NCBI GenBank assembly: GCA_022511125.1
Contig: JAFLSD010000003.1
Span: 186,001 to 250,000, forward strand
Direction of reading: 5' to 3'
DNA from: Paramuribaculum sp.
Lineage (GTDB): Bacteria > Bacteroidota > Bacteroidia > Bacteroidales > Muribaculaceae
Length of the DNA: 64,000 nucleotides
The translations under genes were made by a program, and so were the position numbers. Below are positions 53,613 to 60,961 of the stretch, piece after piece; the stretch's first letter is position 1, and each line of letters starts with the position of its first letter. A model generated the notes under the pieces. That model saw only the letters and a list, made by a program, of their open reading frames with translations, ran no database searches and had not been told where the DNA came from.

Positions 53613-54101
53613 TTATAAGGAATTATTATGGGATAGAAAATTGCGAAGATTTTTACGGCCGCGCGAGAGATGTTGTTTTACGGCATCTTGAGAGGCACCC
53701 TCAATTTCAGCGATTTCTTTGATCGAGTAACCTTGCATATAAAACAGAAGCAAGGAGGTTCTTTCCTTTGGAGGGATTCTACTCAATGCTTCATATAAAT
53801 CCTGATAAACGAAACCGGAGTCAGAACTTTCATGAGCTTTAATCTCTTTTGCGTCATCAATAGCTACGGTTAACTTCGAGCTACTTTTGTGATTTAAGAA
53901 AGTATGATAACCTATTTTGAAGATCCAGGATCTGAATTTTTCCGGATCAGATAATGAGTCACAAGAAAGATAAGCCTTGATATAGGATTCCTGAGCTATA
54001 TCATCGGCGAGCATATTGTCCCCGCAACATAGCGCCACAAGAAATCGCCGGAATGCTTTCTGAGTGAATTCTACCTGAGATATGAATTGCTCTCGAGTCA
54101 T
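53613..54101 (-). CDS. ECF-type RNA polymerase sigma factor
   Basis: 162 residues. Region 2 shows ALCCGDNMLADDIAQESYIKAYLSCDSLSDPEKFRSWIFKIGYHTFLNH. Region 4 shows ALSRIPPKERTSLLLFYMQGYSIKEIAEIEGASQDAVKQHLSRGRKNLRNFL with a clear helix-turn-helix. It heads the sigma / membrane protein / receptor run and is preceded by a DUF6249 gene 11 bp upstream, so that gene is probably in the same operon. The linked receptor is broken, which could leave the signalling pathway without its outer-membrane sensor. Confidence 0.9.
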   Translation of the reverse strand: MTREQFISQVEFTQKAFRRFLVALCCGDNMLADDIAQESYIKAYLSCDSLSDPEKFRSWIFKIGYHTFLNHKSSSKLTVAIDDAKEIKAHESSDSGFVYQDLYEALSRIPPKERTSLLLFYMQGYSIKEIAEIEGASQDAVKQHLSRGRKNLRNFLSHNNSL

Positions 54102-54112
54102 TCACGGAATAT

Positions 54113-54511
54113 TTAATCCTTCAATTGTCGGCGAGTCACAAAGTAAACCACAAGATAGCTGAGGCCTATAGCCAGCGCGGCACCACCGAAAATCAAAGGA
54201 ACCGTAACGGGATCGGAAGAAAACTCGGTACCGGTGCAGAGCGATATGATTCCTATGAGAGAAAGTACAATGCCAATGAATGAAAAAATACATCCCCGGA
54301 GCAGGCGGAGGTTAAGCACTTCACGTTGGCTTCTCCTTGGTCTTTGGAGAGCCTCAGCCAATTTGTCGGCATCAATTCCGCAGTTGGCTTCGATAGCTTT
54401 GATGAGCACCTTAGCGCGTTTATTGTCATTGTTCATTACAGAGGCAAAAACTATTGCCACGATTGAAACGGGAAGCACTACACATATAAAAATCGCATCT
54501 AAATCATACAT
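54113..54511 (-). CDS. DUF6249-type membrane protein
   Basis: 132 residues with three hydrophobic segments: IFICVVLPVSIVAIVFASV near the N-terminus, LRGCIFSFIGIVLSLIGIISL in the middle and VPLIFGGAALAIGLSYLVVYFV at the end. Between the first two is a cytosolic helix (NKRAKVLIKAIEANCGIDADKLAEALQ). This layout is that of DUF6249 proteins encoded next to ECF sigma factors in Bacteroidetes. Function unknown. First gene of the second sigma operon, 11 bp before sigma. Confidence 0.75.
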   Translation of the reverse strand: MYDLDAIFICVVLPVSIVAIVFASVMNNDNKRAKVLIKAIEANCGIDADKLAEALQRPRRSQREVLNLRLLRGCIFSFIGIVLSLIGIISLCTGTEFSSDPVTVPLIFGGAALAIGLSYLVVYFVTRRQLKD

Positions 54512-54670
54512 AACTTTTAATATTTAATTGTTTTATATTTTTATTTTGAGGCGTCTCGTATATTAGACCGATTTTTGAGAGAAAAGGTGACAAGAACAAG
54601 TAAAAAATTTTTTTTCTATATCTGCAACGAGTTTCCTAATAACTCTTTGAAGCGAAATTAAGACGCACGG
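54512..54670. other. AT-rich intergenic stretch
   Basis: Between the sigma operon and the decayed enzyme fragments. I saw no clear -7 box, hairpin or frame here; the sequence is T/A-rich with a TTTTTT run near 54607-54612. Confidence 0.4.
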
Positions 54671-54861
54671 GATATTGGAAATCTCAATACCAACACTTCT
54701 TTAGCACCCAGGGAAAATCTCAATCTAACCCAGGCGTGGGACAAAGTGTTCTCGAAAAGCGACAAAGCGGATCATCGGAAGGTCACGGCCGGCTTGAGAA
54801 AATACCATTCGACCAGATCGCGGCTTTCTTCAACAGCCGGTTGAAGCCAAATCAGAAATAA
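54671..54861 (+). pseudogene. Decayed copy of the alpha/beta hydrolase gene with a large internal deletion
   Basis: The frame starting GNLNTNTSLAPRENLNLTQAWDKVFSKSDKADHRKV matches residues about 28-63 of the intact hydrolase at 57534 (ENPNLNTSLAPAEKLALTQEWDKVFPKSDRVEHSKV). Near 54785-54793 the sequence jumps to the gene's 3' end: from 54793, another frame reads LEKIPFDQIAAFFNSRLKPNQK and stops at 54861, matching LEKIPFDQIATFFRKW at the intact C-terminus. About 880 bp is missing. The remnant keeps the original order, directly before a decayed copy of the next gene. Confidence 0.85.
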
Positions 54862-54876
54862 AAAAAACAGCAGGGA

Positions 54877-55134
54877 ATGAAAAAAAGTTACATTGTTTTA
54901 GCATTTATTTTCATAATAACATTAAATGCCATGTCACAGGAAAAAATCATACAGACAGAAGGCAGAGAGCAGCTTGGCGAGTTCGCTCCCGAGTTTGCCC
55001 GTTTTAACAAATCCCTTGAATTCCCCAATAGTCTTAATATTTTTCTTTTATCGGATCAGGTAGTTCTTGATAATGATTTAAACCGGCTCAAACTGAATAT
55101 TCCAGCAACAAAGGCAAAAGCCAATGCGATATAA
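54877..55134 (+). pseudogene. Truncated copy of the carboxymuconolactone decarboxylase-cupin gene
   Basis: The first 45-48 codons (signal peptide and SQEKIIQTEGREQLGEFAPEFA) copy the start of the intact gene at 58645. DNA 54901-55000 differs from 58669-58768 at about 2 positions, far less than the neighbouring hydrolase fragment, which suggests recent duplication or gene conversion. After about 55010 similarity stops and the frame runs into DNA antisense to the MFS gene. A secreted 85-residue peptide is possible but I regard it as a remnant. Confidence 0.85.
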
Positions 55135-56462
55135 AGACTTGCATGTACACCGGGGGCACCATTCGAAAGGGATCCCGCATCGGTAGGCTGAGACATCCAA
55201 GCGAAAATCAAAGTGACCACCATAGCTCCAAATGTCTGTCCTCCGATACGCGTAGTGCTTTGGAAACCTCCCGCGGCACCGGATCGTGAAACTGGAGTTG
55301 CTGAAATCATCACAGTAGCGTTGGGAGTTTGGAATATACCGAATCCACACCCGCATAAGAACATTCTCCACGCGATATCCCATTCGGCCACGACTCCATT
55401 CTGTGGCTCAAAAAGAAGCAGTCCGAGTCCCACGGCATAGATCAACATTCCAAATGCAGCTGTAGCTCCGGCATTATGTTTCTCGATGAATCGAGCCGCA
55501 AAAGGTGACACTATCATAGTGGCAATAGGCCAGGGAGTCATCAGCAATCCGGTGGTGAGTTCTGAAAAGCCATAACCATTGAGGAATAGGAAAGGCAATG
55601 CGATCATAGCGATGTTCTGAGCAATAAAGGAACATGTATATGTGATAATACTCAATGAATAGAGTTTGTTATGAAGGAGGTCGACAGGGAACATGGGCTG
55701 TTCATGTCCATGGAGATGACGGATATAAAAAATCCCTACCGCAATTCCACAACATAGCAACATTATGTTAGTGAGCATATCTCCGTTTTTCGCGAAATTT
55801 CCCAAAGCATAGAATATCGCTCCAAATACAACCAGATTCGAGAAACCACTGATCCAGTCGAATTTCACTTTATGATCTTTAGGGGGATTTTGAGGGAGAT
55901 AGCGATAAGCCATCAGGAAAGCAATGATACCGAAAGGGACATTTATGAGAAAAAGCCAATGCCAAGAAGTCACCGATAAAATCAAACCTGCCAATGAAGG
56001 ACCAGCCGCAGAGGCGATGGCAATCACCATAGTGTTTACGGCCAACCCTCTTCCTAAATATTTAGCAGGGTAAATCAAGCGCACCAACGCCACATTAACG
56101 GCCATAGCGGTAGCCGCTCCCACGGCTTGAATCGCGCGGGCTCCCACCATTAGTTTGAAATTCGGTGACAAGGCACATAAAGCAGACCCAATAGTGAAAA
56201 CAGCGATACCTATGACATAATTGCGTTTGTAGCTATAGATGTCGCCTAAAGAAGAAACCGGGAGTAGGAGCATAGTTATTACCAACTGATAAATAGTGAC
56301 AATCCAGACAGCATCGGAATCGGAAACATGGAATTCCTTCGCAAGCACCGGCAGCGCGACATTAACAACCGTTCCGTCGAGCATAGTCATCGCCAAAACT
56401 ATCAGGACAGAGCCGATAGCGATATATCGGTGGATAGTTGATTTTATTCCTTCGTTATGCAT
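55056..56462 (-). CDS. MFS transporter, DHA2 family (EmrB/QacA-like, 14 helices)
   Basis: 468 residues. The N-terminal AMTMLDGTVVNVALPVLAKEFHVSDSDAVWIVTIYQL is the DHA2 motif D1, with the conserved Asp in the first helix. It is followed by LPVSSLGDIYSYKRNYVIG (motif A) and GPSLAGLILSVTSWHWLFLINVPFG (motif C, antiporter). About 14 hydrophobic segments are visible. Such pumps export drugs or toxic small molecules with the proton gradient. It lies 17 bp after the AraC-type regulator on the same strand and probably shares its transcript, between the intact enzyme pair and its decayed copy. Confidence 0.93.
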   Translation of the reverse strand: MHNEGIKSTIHRYIAIGSVLIVLAMTMLDGTVVNVALPVLAKEFHVSDSDAVWIVTIYQLVITMLLLPVSSLGDIYSYKRNYVIGIAVFTIGSALCALSPNFKLMVGARAIQAVGAATAMAVNVALVRLIYPAKYLGRGLAVNTMVIAIASAAGPSLAGLILSVTSWHWLFLINVPFGIIAFLMAYRYLPQNPPKDHKVKFDWISGFSNLVVFGAIFYALGNFAKNGDMLTNIMLLCCGIAVGIFYIRHLHGHEQPMFPVDLLHNKLYSLSIITYTCSFIAQNIAMIALPFLFLNGYGFSELTTGLLMTPWPIATMIVSPFAARFIEKHNAGATAAFGMLIYAVGLGLLLFEPQNGVVAEWDIAWRMFLCGCGFGIFQTPNATVMISATPVSRSGAAGGFQSTTRIGGQTFGAMVVTLIFAWMSQPTDAGSLSNGAPGVHASLYIALAFAFVAGIFSLSRFKSLSRTT

Positions 56463-56479
56463 AGTGGGCGATTTACACC

Positions 56480-57373
56480 TCAGTTAGACTTAAGCCTATA
56501 TTCTTTTGGCGTGAATCCTGTTATTTTCTTGAACATCCGTGAAAAATGAGCGGGATAATCAAATCCCAGGCTATAAGCAATCACACTAATGTCCTGCGAT
56601 GTTTCCACTATTCTCTTCTTGGCTTCGGAAATGAGATGGGTTGAAATGAGATCCTTGGGTGTCATTCCGGTTTCTTTCTTAATGAGATTGCTGAAATATC
56701 CTGTAGTAAGGGCTGCCTTTTCTGCAAAATATCCCACATTGGGTGTGGTTATAAGATCATTCTCAGCAAAATATGATCGGAGATTCTGCTGAAATTGTTT
56801 TACAATATCGGAGTTAACTTTATGACGTGTGATGAACTGCCTGTCATAGAATCGGTCGAGATGCTCCAGAAGCAAGGAGATATGAGCCGAAAGGACAGAG
56901 GCGGTATGGTTGTCGACGGGATGTTCCAATTCCTCCCGAATCAATTCAATGAAGAAATTGAACTTTTCTCTCTCTTTATCGGAAAGATGTAGCGCCTCAG
57001 TCTGAGAATAATTGAAAAATTCAAAATCTCTAATTTTAGAGGCCAAAGGTGTTCCATAGATAAGGTCTGGATGAAACATCAATCCAGTAACATCGGGTGC
57101 CAGCTCATCTTTTTCATCTTCGACAGACACGATTTGACCCGGAGCGAAACTTACGATAGTCCCTTCCTGATAATCATAATTTTTTCTGCCATATTTCAAT
57201 GAGCATTTTGAACCGTTTTTGAGGTATAGGGCAAACACCTCATATTTCATTTCAATATGATTAACGGTCTTTGTCGCTTCTTTGAGATTAAGCACTCCAA
57301 TCAATGGATGGGATGTAGGCATGCCGTAGAGGGCGTTATAAGCATCAAGAGAGTCAATTGTTATCGTTTTCAT
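56480..57373 (-). CDS. AraC-family transcriptional regulator
   Basis: 297 residues from ATG 57373; the open frame extends to 57484 across the divergent promoter, which makes the longer form unlikely. The N-terminal cupin-like sensing region (HIEMKYEVFALYLKNGSKCSLKYGRKNYDYQEGTIVSFAPGQ) precedes the DNA-binding domain with two helix-turn-helices (VGYFAEKAALTTGYFSNLIKKETGMTPKDLI and DISVIAYSLGFDYPAHFSRMFKKITGFTPKEYR). Divergent from the hydrolase gene. Two direct ATGGTAAGT repeats 21 bp apart in the shared gap are good candidate binding sites. It probably activates both the enzymes and its own MFS operon. Confidence 0.93.
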   Translation of the reverse strand: MKTITIDSLDAYNALYGMPTSHPLIGVLNLKEATKTVNHIEMKYEVFALYLKNGSKCSLKYGRKNYDYQEGTIVSFAPGQIVSVEDEKDELAPDVTGLMFHPDLIYGTPLASKIRDFEFFNYSQTEALHLSDKEREKFNFFIELIREELEHPVDNHTASVLSAHISLLLEHLDRFYDRQFITRHKVNSDIVKQFQQNLRSYFAENDLITTPNVGYFAEKAALTTGYFSNLIKKETGMTPKDLISTHLISEAKKRIVETSQDISVIAYSLGFDYPAHFSRMFKKITGFTPKEYRLKSN

Positions 57374-57446
57374 AATCCTTTCAGCGATATGTTTTGCAAT
57401 GCAAAAATACTCTTTATTTTTCACCTTTATGAAATAATAACGGATA

Positions 57447-57476
57447 ATGGTAAGTAAATCCGTGAAAATGGTAAGT
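57447..57476. promoter_or_regulatory. Direct repeats, putative AraC-family operator
   Basis: ATGGTAAGT at 57447-57455 and 57468-57476, period 21 bp (two helical turns), 20 bp before the hydrolase -7 box. Spacing and position are those of an AraC-type activator dimer site. Confidence 0.65.
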
Positions 57477-57496
57477 TTCGGCATTTAAAATCACAT

Positions 57497-57504
57497 TAAA
57501 TTTG
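57497..57504 (+). promoter_or_regulatory. -7 box of the hydrolase-decarboxylase operon
   Basis: TAAATTTG (TAnnTTTG), 29 bp before ATG 57534, directly downstream of the direct repeats. Confidence 0.6.
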
Positions 57505-57533
57505 CAGATATTAATGAGTTACAATAAACAGAC

Positions 57534-58631
57534 ATGAGCTATTCACACAAAAAATTAGTTTTATACGCTATATTTTCATCATGTTTCACAATGACATTAA
57601 CCTCCCAACATATGGAAAATCCCAATCTCAACACATCGTTAGCTCCAGCCGAGAAGCTCGCTCTCACTCAGGAATGGGACAAAGTGTTCCCAAAGAGCGA
57701 TAGAGTCGAACACAGCAAAGTCGCATTCGTAAATCGTTATGGCATTACTCTTGCCGCCGACATGTACATACCGAAAAATGCCAAAGGCAAATTACCCGCT
57801 ATCGCTATAAGCGGTCCATTCGGAGCCGTAAAAGAACAGTCGAGCGGCTTATATGCACAGCAACTTGCCGAGAGAGGTTTTCTAACGATCGCTTTCGATC
57901 CATCGTTTACGGGCGAAAGCGGTGGTGAGCCACGCCGGGTAGCATCACCCGACATCAATACGGAAGATTTTTCGGCAGCTGTAGATTTCTTGTCTACACA
58001 GGAGAACGTTGATGCTGAGAGAATAGGAATCCTTGGAGTATGCGGTTGGGGCGGAATAGCCATAGAGGCTGCAATCAATGATCCGCGAATCAAGGCTACT
58101 GTTGCTTCGACAATGTATGATATGACGCGCGTGGCGGCAAACGGTTATTTCGATGCCGATGATTCGGCCGAGAAAAGGAACAGCACGCGCAAGGCTTTAG
58201 CTGAACAGCGCACCGAAGATTATAAAAACGGGAATTACAGCAGAGCCGGTGGTGTGGTTGATCCACTTCCGGACGACGCCCCACAGTTTGTGAAGGATTA
58301 TCACGCATACTACAAGACAGCGCGCGGTTATCATGAAAGATCCGGTAATTCGACCGACGGGTGGAATATCACATCTAATCTTCCTTTCATGAATTTCAAA
58401 TTTTTTGAGTATGCGGGGGAACTCGAAAATGCAGTGATGATAGTGCACGGTGAAAAAGCTCACTCCCTCTATTTTGGTGAAGATACTTTCAAAAAACTGC
58501 ATGGCGAAAATAAGGAACTTCTCATCATTGCCGATGCCACCCATGTGGATCTATACGACAATCTTGAAAAAATCCCTTTCGATCAGATTGCAACTTTTTT
58601 CAGGAAATGGATGAAGACGGACGAATTTTAA
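57534..58631 (+). CDS. Secreted alpha/beta hydrolase (dienelactone hydrolase-like, YcjY type)
   Basis: 365 residues. An N-terminal hydrophobic signal (LVLYAIFSSCFTMTLTS) suggests export. The fold shows ITLAADMYIPKNAKGKLPAIAISGPFG, the oxyanion region, and GILGVCGWGG, where the nucleophile elbow carries Cys rather than Ser, as in dienelactone hydrolases. The catalytic Asp is likely in MIVHGEK and the His in DATHVDLYD. The substrate is unknown. It is followed by the decarboxylase-cupin gene 13 bp downstream and controlled by the divergent AraC regulator. A decayed copy exists at 54671. Confidence 0.88.
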   Translation: MSYSHKKLVLYAIFSSCFTMTLTSQHMENPNLNTSLAPAEKLALTQEWDKVFPKSDRVEHSKVAFVNRYGITLAADMYIPKNAKGKLPAIAISGPFGAVKEQSSGLYAQQLAERGFLTIAFDPSFTGESGGEPRRVASPDINTEDFSAAVDFLSTQENVDAERIGILGVCGWGGIAIEAAINDPRIKATVASTMYDMTRVAANGYFDADDSAEKRNSTRKALAEQRTEDYKNGNYSRAGGVVDPLPDDAPQFVKDYHAYYKTARGYHERSGNSTDGWNITSNLPFMNFKFFEYAGELENAVMIVHGEKAHSLYFGEDTFKKLHGENKELLIIADATHVDLYDNLEKIPFDQIATFFRKWMKTDEF

Positions 58632-58644
58632 TAAGCATTTGAGA

Positions 58645-59466
58645 ATGAAGAAAAGTAGTACTATTTTCGCATTTATTTTCATAATAACATTAAATGCCAT
58701 GTCACAGGAAAAAATCATACAGACAGCAGGCAGAGAGCAGCTCGGCGAGTTCGCTCCCGAGTTTGCCCATCTGAACGACGACATTCTCTTCGGAGAAGTA
58801 TGGAGCCGAAACGATCTTCTCTCTCTACGCGACAGGAGTCTTGTGACGATCACGTCGCTGATCTCACAGGGTCTGACTGACAGTTCGCTGACCTATCATC
58901 TTCAGACCGCCAAAAAGAACGGCATCACCCGGACGGAGATATCGGAGATAATCACCCATATAGCCTTTTACGCGGGTTGGCCCAAAGCGTGGGCGGCTTT
59001 CCGTCTGGCGAAAGAGGTATGGAACGACGATGTGACGAGCGAGGATGCGAAGTCAGCGTTTCAGAAGGAGATGATTTTCCCTATAGGTGATCCGAACGAC
59101 GCTTACGCCAAATACTTCAAAGGGCAAAGCTATTTAGCACAGATAAGCAATTCTCAGATCCCGTTCATTAACGTGACTTTCGAGCCGGGTTGCCGGAATA
59201 ACTGGCATATCCATAAAGCGAGCGAAGGGGGTGGTCAGATGCTTGTAGGTGTAGGAGGCCGGGGCTGGTATCAGGAAGAGGGAAAAGAACCGGTTGAAAT
59301 CCTTCCAGGGACAGTGATCCACATTCCGGCAAACGTAAAACATTGGCACGGAGCGGCCAAAGACAGCTGGATGGCTCATCTGGCGTTTGAGATTCCGGGC
59401 AAGGACGGTGAAAACGTGTGGCTCGAACCGGTTGAAGACGAGTACTATCTGAAAATCGGAGACTAA
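58645..59466 (+). CDS. Exported carboxymuconolactone decarboxylase-cupin fusion
   Basis: 273 residues from ATG 58645; a TTG six bases upstream is the only alternative. Signal peptide MKKSSTIFAFIFIITLNAMSQ. The CMD/AhpD-like helical domain (about 30-115) has LLSLRDRSLVTITSLISQGLTDSSLTYHLQTAKKNG and ITHIAFYAGWPKAWAA. It lacks the CxxC of peroxidase AhpD, so it is a decarboxylase-like or unknown variant. The cupin domain (about 150-255) has WHIHKASEGGGQMLVGVGGRGWYQEEG, LPGTVIHIPANVKHWHGA with metal ligands H-x-H...H. CMD-cupin fusions are known; the exported form is notable. It is second in the AraC-controlled operon. Confidence 0.88.
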   Translation: MKKSSTIFAFIFIITLNAMSQEKIIQTAGREQLGEFAPEFAHLNDDILFGEVWSRNDLLSLRDRSLVTITSLISQGLTDSSLTYHLQTAKKNGITRTEISEIITHIAFYAGWPKAWAAFRLAKEVWNDDVTSEDAKSAFQKEMIFPIGDPNDAYAKYFKGQSYLAQISNSQIPFINVTFEPGCRNNWHIHKASEGGGQMLVGVGGRGWYQEEGKEPVEILPGTVIHIPANVKHWHGAAKDSWMAHLAFEIPGKDGENVWLEPVEDEYYLKIGD

Positions 59467-59485
59467 GAACAAGCTTGACAATAAT

Positions 59486-59926
59486 TCATTTTTTCCGTTT
59501 ATCGCGGAAGAAATCCTGCATCAAGGCCGCACATTCGTCGGCAAGCACACCGGCCGTTACACTCGCCTTAGGGTGGAACGGCCGCGGTGTGAATACGGAA
59601 TAACCTCTCTTGGCATCGGGAGCGCCATAAACGATACGTGAAATCTGACTCCACGCGATAGCACCCGCGCACATGAGGCACGGTTCGACCGTGACGTAAA
59701 GGGTGCATTTAGGGAGGTATTTGCCTCCGGAAGTCCCGGCGGCAGCAGTTATGGCAATCATTTCGGCATGAGCCGTTACGTCGTTAAGTGTTTCTGTCAT
59801 GTTATGTCCTCTGCCGATAATCATACCAGCCGCAACGACAACAGCTCCGATAGGAATCTCTCCTTCCTCCCGAGCCCTTAGAGCCTCGTCGAGAGCCACG
59901 CGCATAAATCGTTGGTCGTCAGTCAT
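59486..59926 (-). CDS. tadA: tRNA-specific adenosine deaminase
   Basis: 146 residues. Zinc deaminase signature: HAE at 53-55 in TAHAEMIAI (His ligand and catalytic Glu), and PCLMCAGAI with C83 and C86. TadA converts A34 to inosine in tRNA-Arg(ACG). The N-terminal RFMRVALDEALRAREEGEIPIGAVVV is typical. Other nucleoside deaminases share the signature, so the tRNA role is likely but not certain. Its start overlaps the rnz stop region by 8 bp. Confidence 0.9.
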   Translation of the reverse strand: MTDDQRFMRVALDEALRAREEGEIPIGAVVVAAGMIIGRGHNMTETLNDVTAHAEMIAITAAAGTSGGKYLPKCTLYVTVEPCLMCAGAIAWSQISRIVYGAPDAKRGYSVFTPRPFHPKASVTAGVLADECAALMQDFFRDKRKK

Positions 59927-60854
59927 CGCTTTTCAACAATTGGGGAATATCCAACCGCAAACCTTCGTTGGCCGCTATCACATAAGGGAATGTCGTCCGC
60001 GCCTCTTCAAGGAGAATGTCAGTTGTCCTATAGCGTTTTGAATAATGGCCTATAATCAGGATTTTGGCTCCCGCTTCTTTGGCAATCCGGGCGGCTTGCA
60101 AAGCAGTGGAATGTCCACGATCGAATGCTTTCTGCCGTAATGAGTCGTCGTAAGTAGCTTCATGATATATAACATCCACTCCCCTGACGGAATCAGCAAC
60201 CCTTTGATCGAACATCGTGTCGGAGCAATAAGCATATGAACAGGAAGGGTGGGCAGGTGTTGTCAGTCGTTCGTTAGCGATTAATTCTCCCTCGGGGGAT
60301 CGCCAATCGGAGCCTTCCTTTAGGCTCTGTAGCTGACTTACGGGAATGTTGAAGAATTTCACCATGTCGCCCCGAAGATGTCGCAATTTGGGTTTTTCTC
60401 TGAAGATGAATCCATAACAGGGCACCCGATGAAACAAGGGGAAAGCAGTGACGGTAAGGGAAGGATCGTCGACCAGCAGTCCTCCGTGGCCTGAAACGGG
60501 AATGAGTTTTATGGCATAGGAATGCTCTTTGAGAAAAAACTCGAGCATTCGGGTGAAAATATCAATTCCTTCCTGAGGCATGTAAACTTCGACCTCTCCA
60601 GTCCGTCCATGCAAGGAGAGGGTGGATAGAAGCCCCGTAAGTCCGAGACAGTGATCGCCGTGGAGATGGGATATGAAGATCCTCCTAATCCTTGAGAAAT
60701 TGAATCCTAATCGTCTGACCTGTTGTTGCGTTCCTTCTCCGCAATCAATCATCATCAGAGTGTCGCGGAAATCCACAATTTGTGATGAAGTGTTGTGGAT
60801 GAGGGATGGCGTTGCGGATCCGCAACCGAGGATATTAACGCTGAACTGTGCCAT
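59919..60854 (-). CDS. rnz: Ribonuclease Z
   Basis: 311 residues of the short bacterial form. Metallo-beta-lactamase fold with ISHLHGDHCLGLTGLL (metal ligands H63, H65, D67, H68), SYAYCSDTMFDQR and YHEATYDDSLRQKAFDRGHSTALQAARIA (later ligands), and IIGHYSKRY. It trims the 3' trailer of tRNA precursors before CCA addition. It is followed by tadA with 8 bp overlap, so two tRNA-maturation enzymes are coupled. Divergent from tamL. Confidence 0.95.
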   Translation of the reverse strand: MAQFSVNILGCGSATPSLIHNTSSQIVDFRDTLMMIDCGEGTQQQVRRLGFNFSRIRRIFISHLHGDHCLGLTGLLSTLSLHGRTGEVEVYMPQEGIDIFTRMLEFFLKEHSYAIKLIPVSGHGGLLVDDPSLTVTAFPLFHRVPCYGFIFREKPKLRHLRGDMVKFFNIPVSQLQSLKEGSDWRSPEGELIANERLTTPAHPSCSYAYCSDTMFDQRVADSVRGVDVIYHEATYDDSLRQKAFDRGHSTALQAARIAKEAGAKILIIGHYSKRYRTTDILLEEARTTFPYVIAANEGLRLDIPQLLKSDD

Positions 60855-60944
60855 AAGGGAGTGTAAATTTACTTATTTCTTCGGGTATGCGCAAATTCAA
60901 GGTCAATTTGGCACAATAATGTAGAAAAACAGCCCGAAAAATGG

Positions 60945-60952
60945 TAACTTTG
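60945..60952 (+). promoter_or_regulatory. -7 box of tamL
   Basis: TAACTTTG followed by CATCTAACT and ATG at 60962. This shows that the in-frame upstream codon at 60941 is not the start. Confidence 0.65.
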
Positions 60953-60961
60953 CATCTAACT

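Noticed and set aside
54877..55134. Functional small secreted protein
   Set aside because: Its first half is a near-exact copy of the start of the intact decarboxylase-cupin gene and its second half is antisense to the MFS gene, so it is a remnant.
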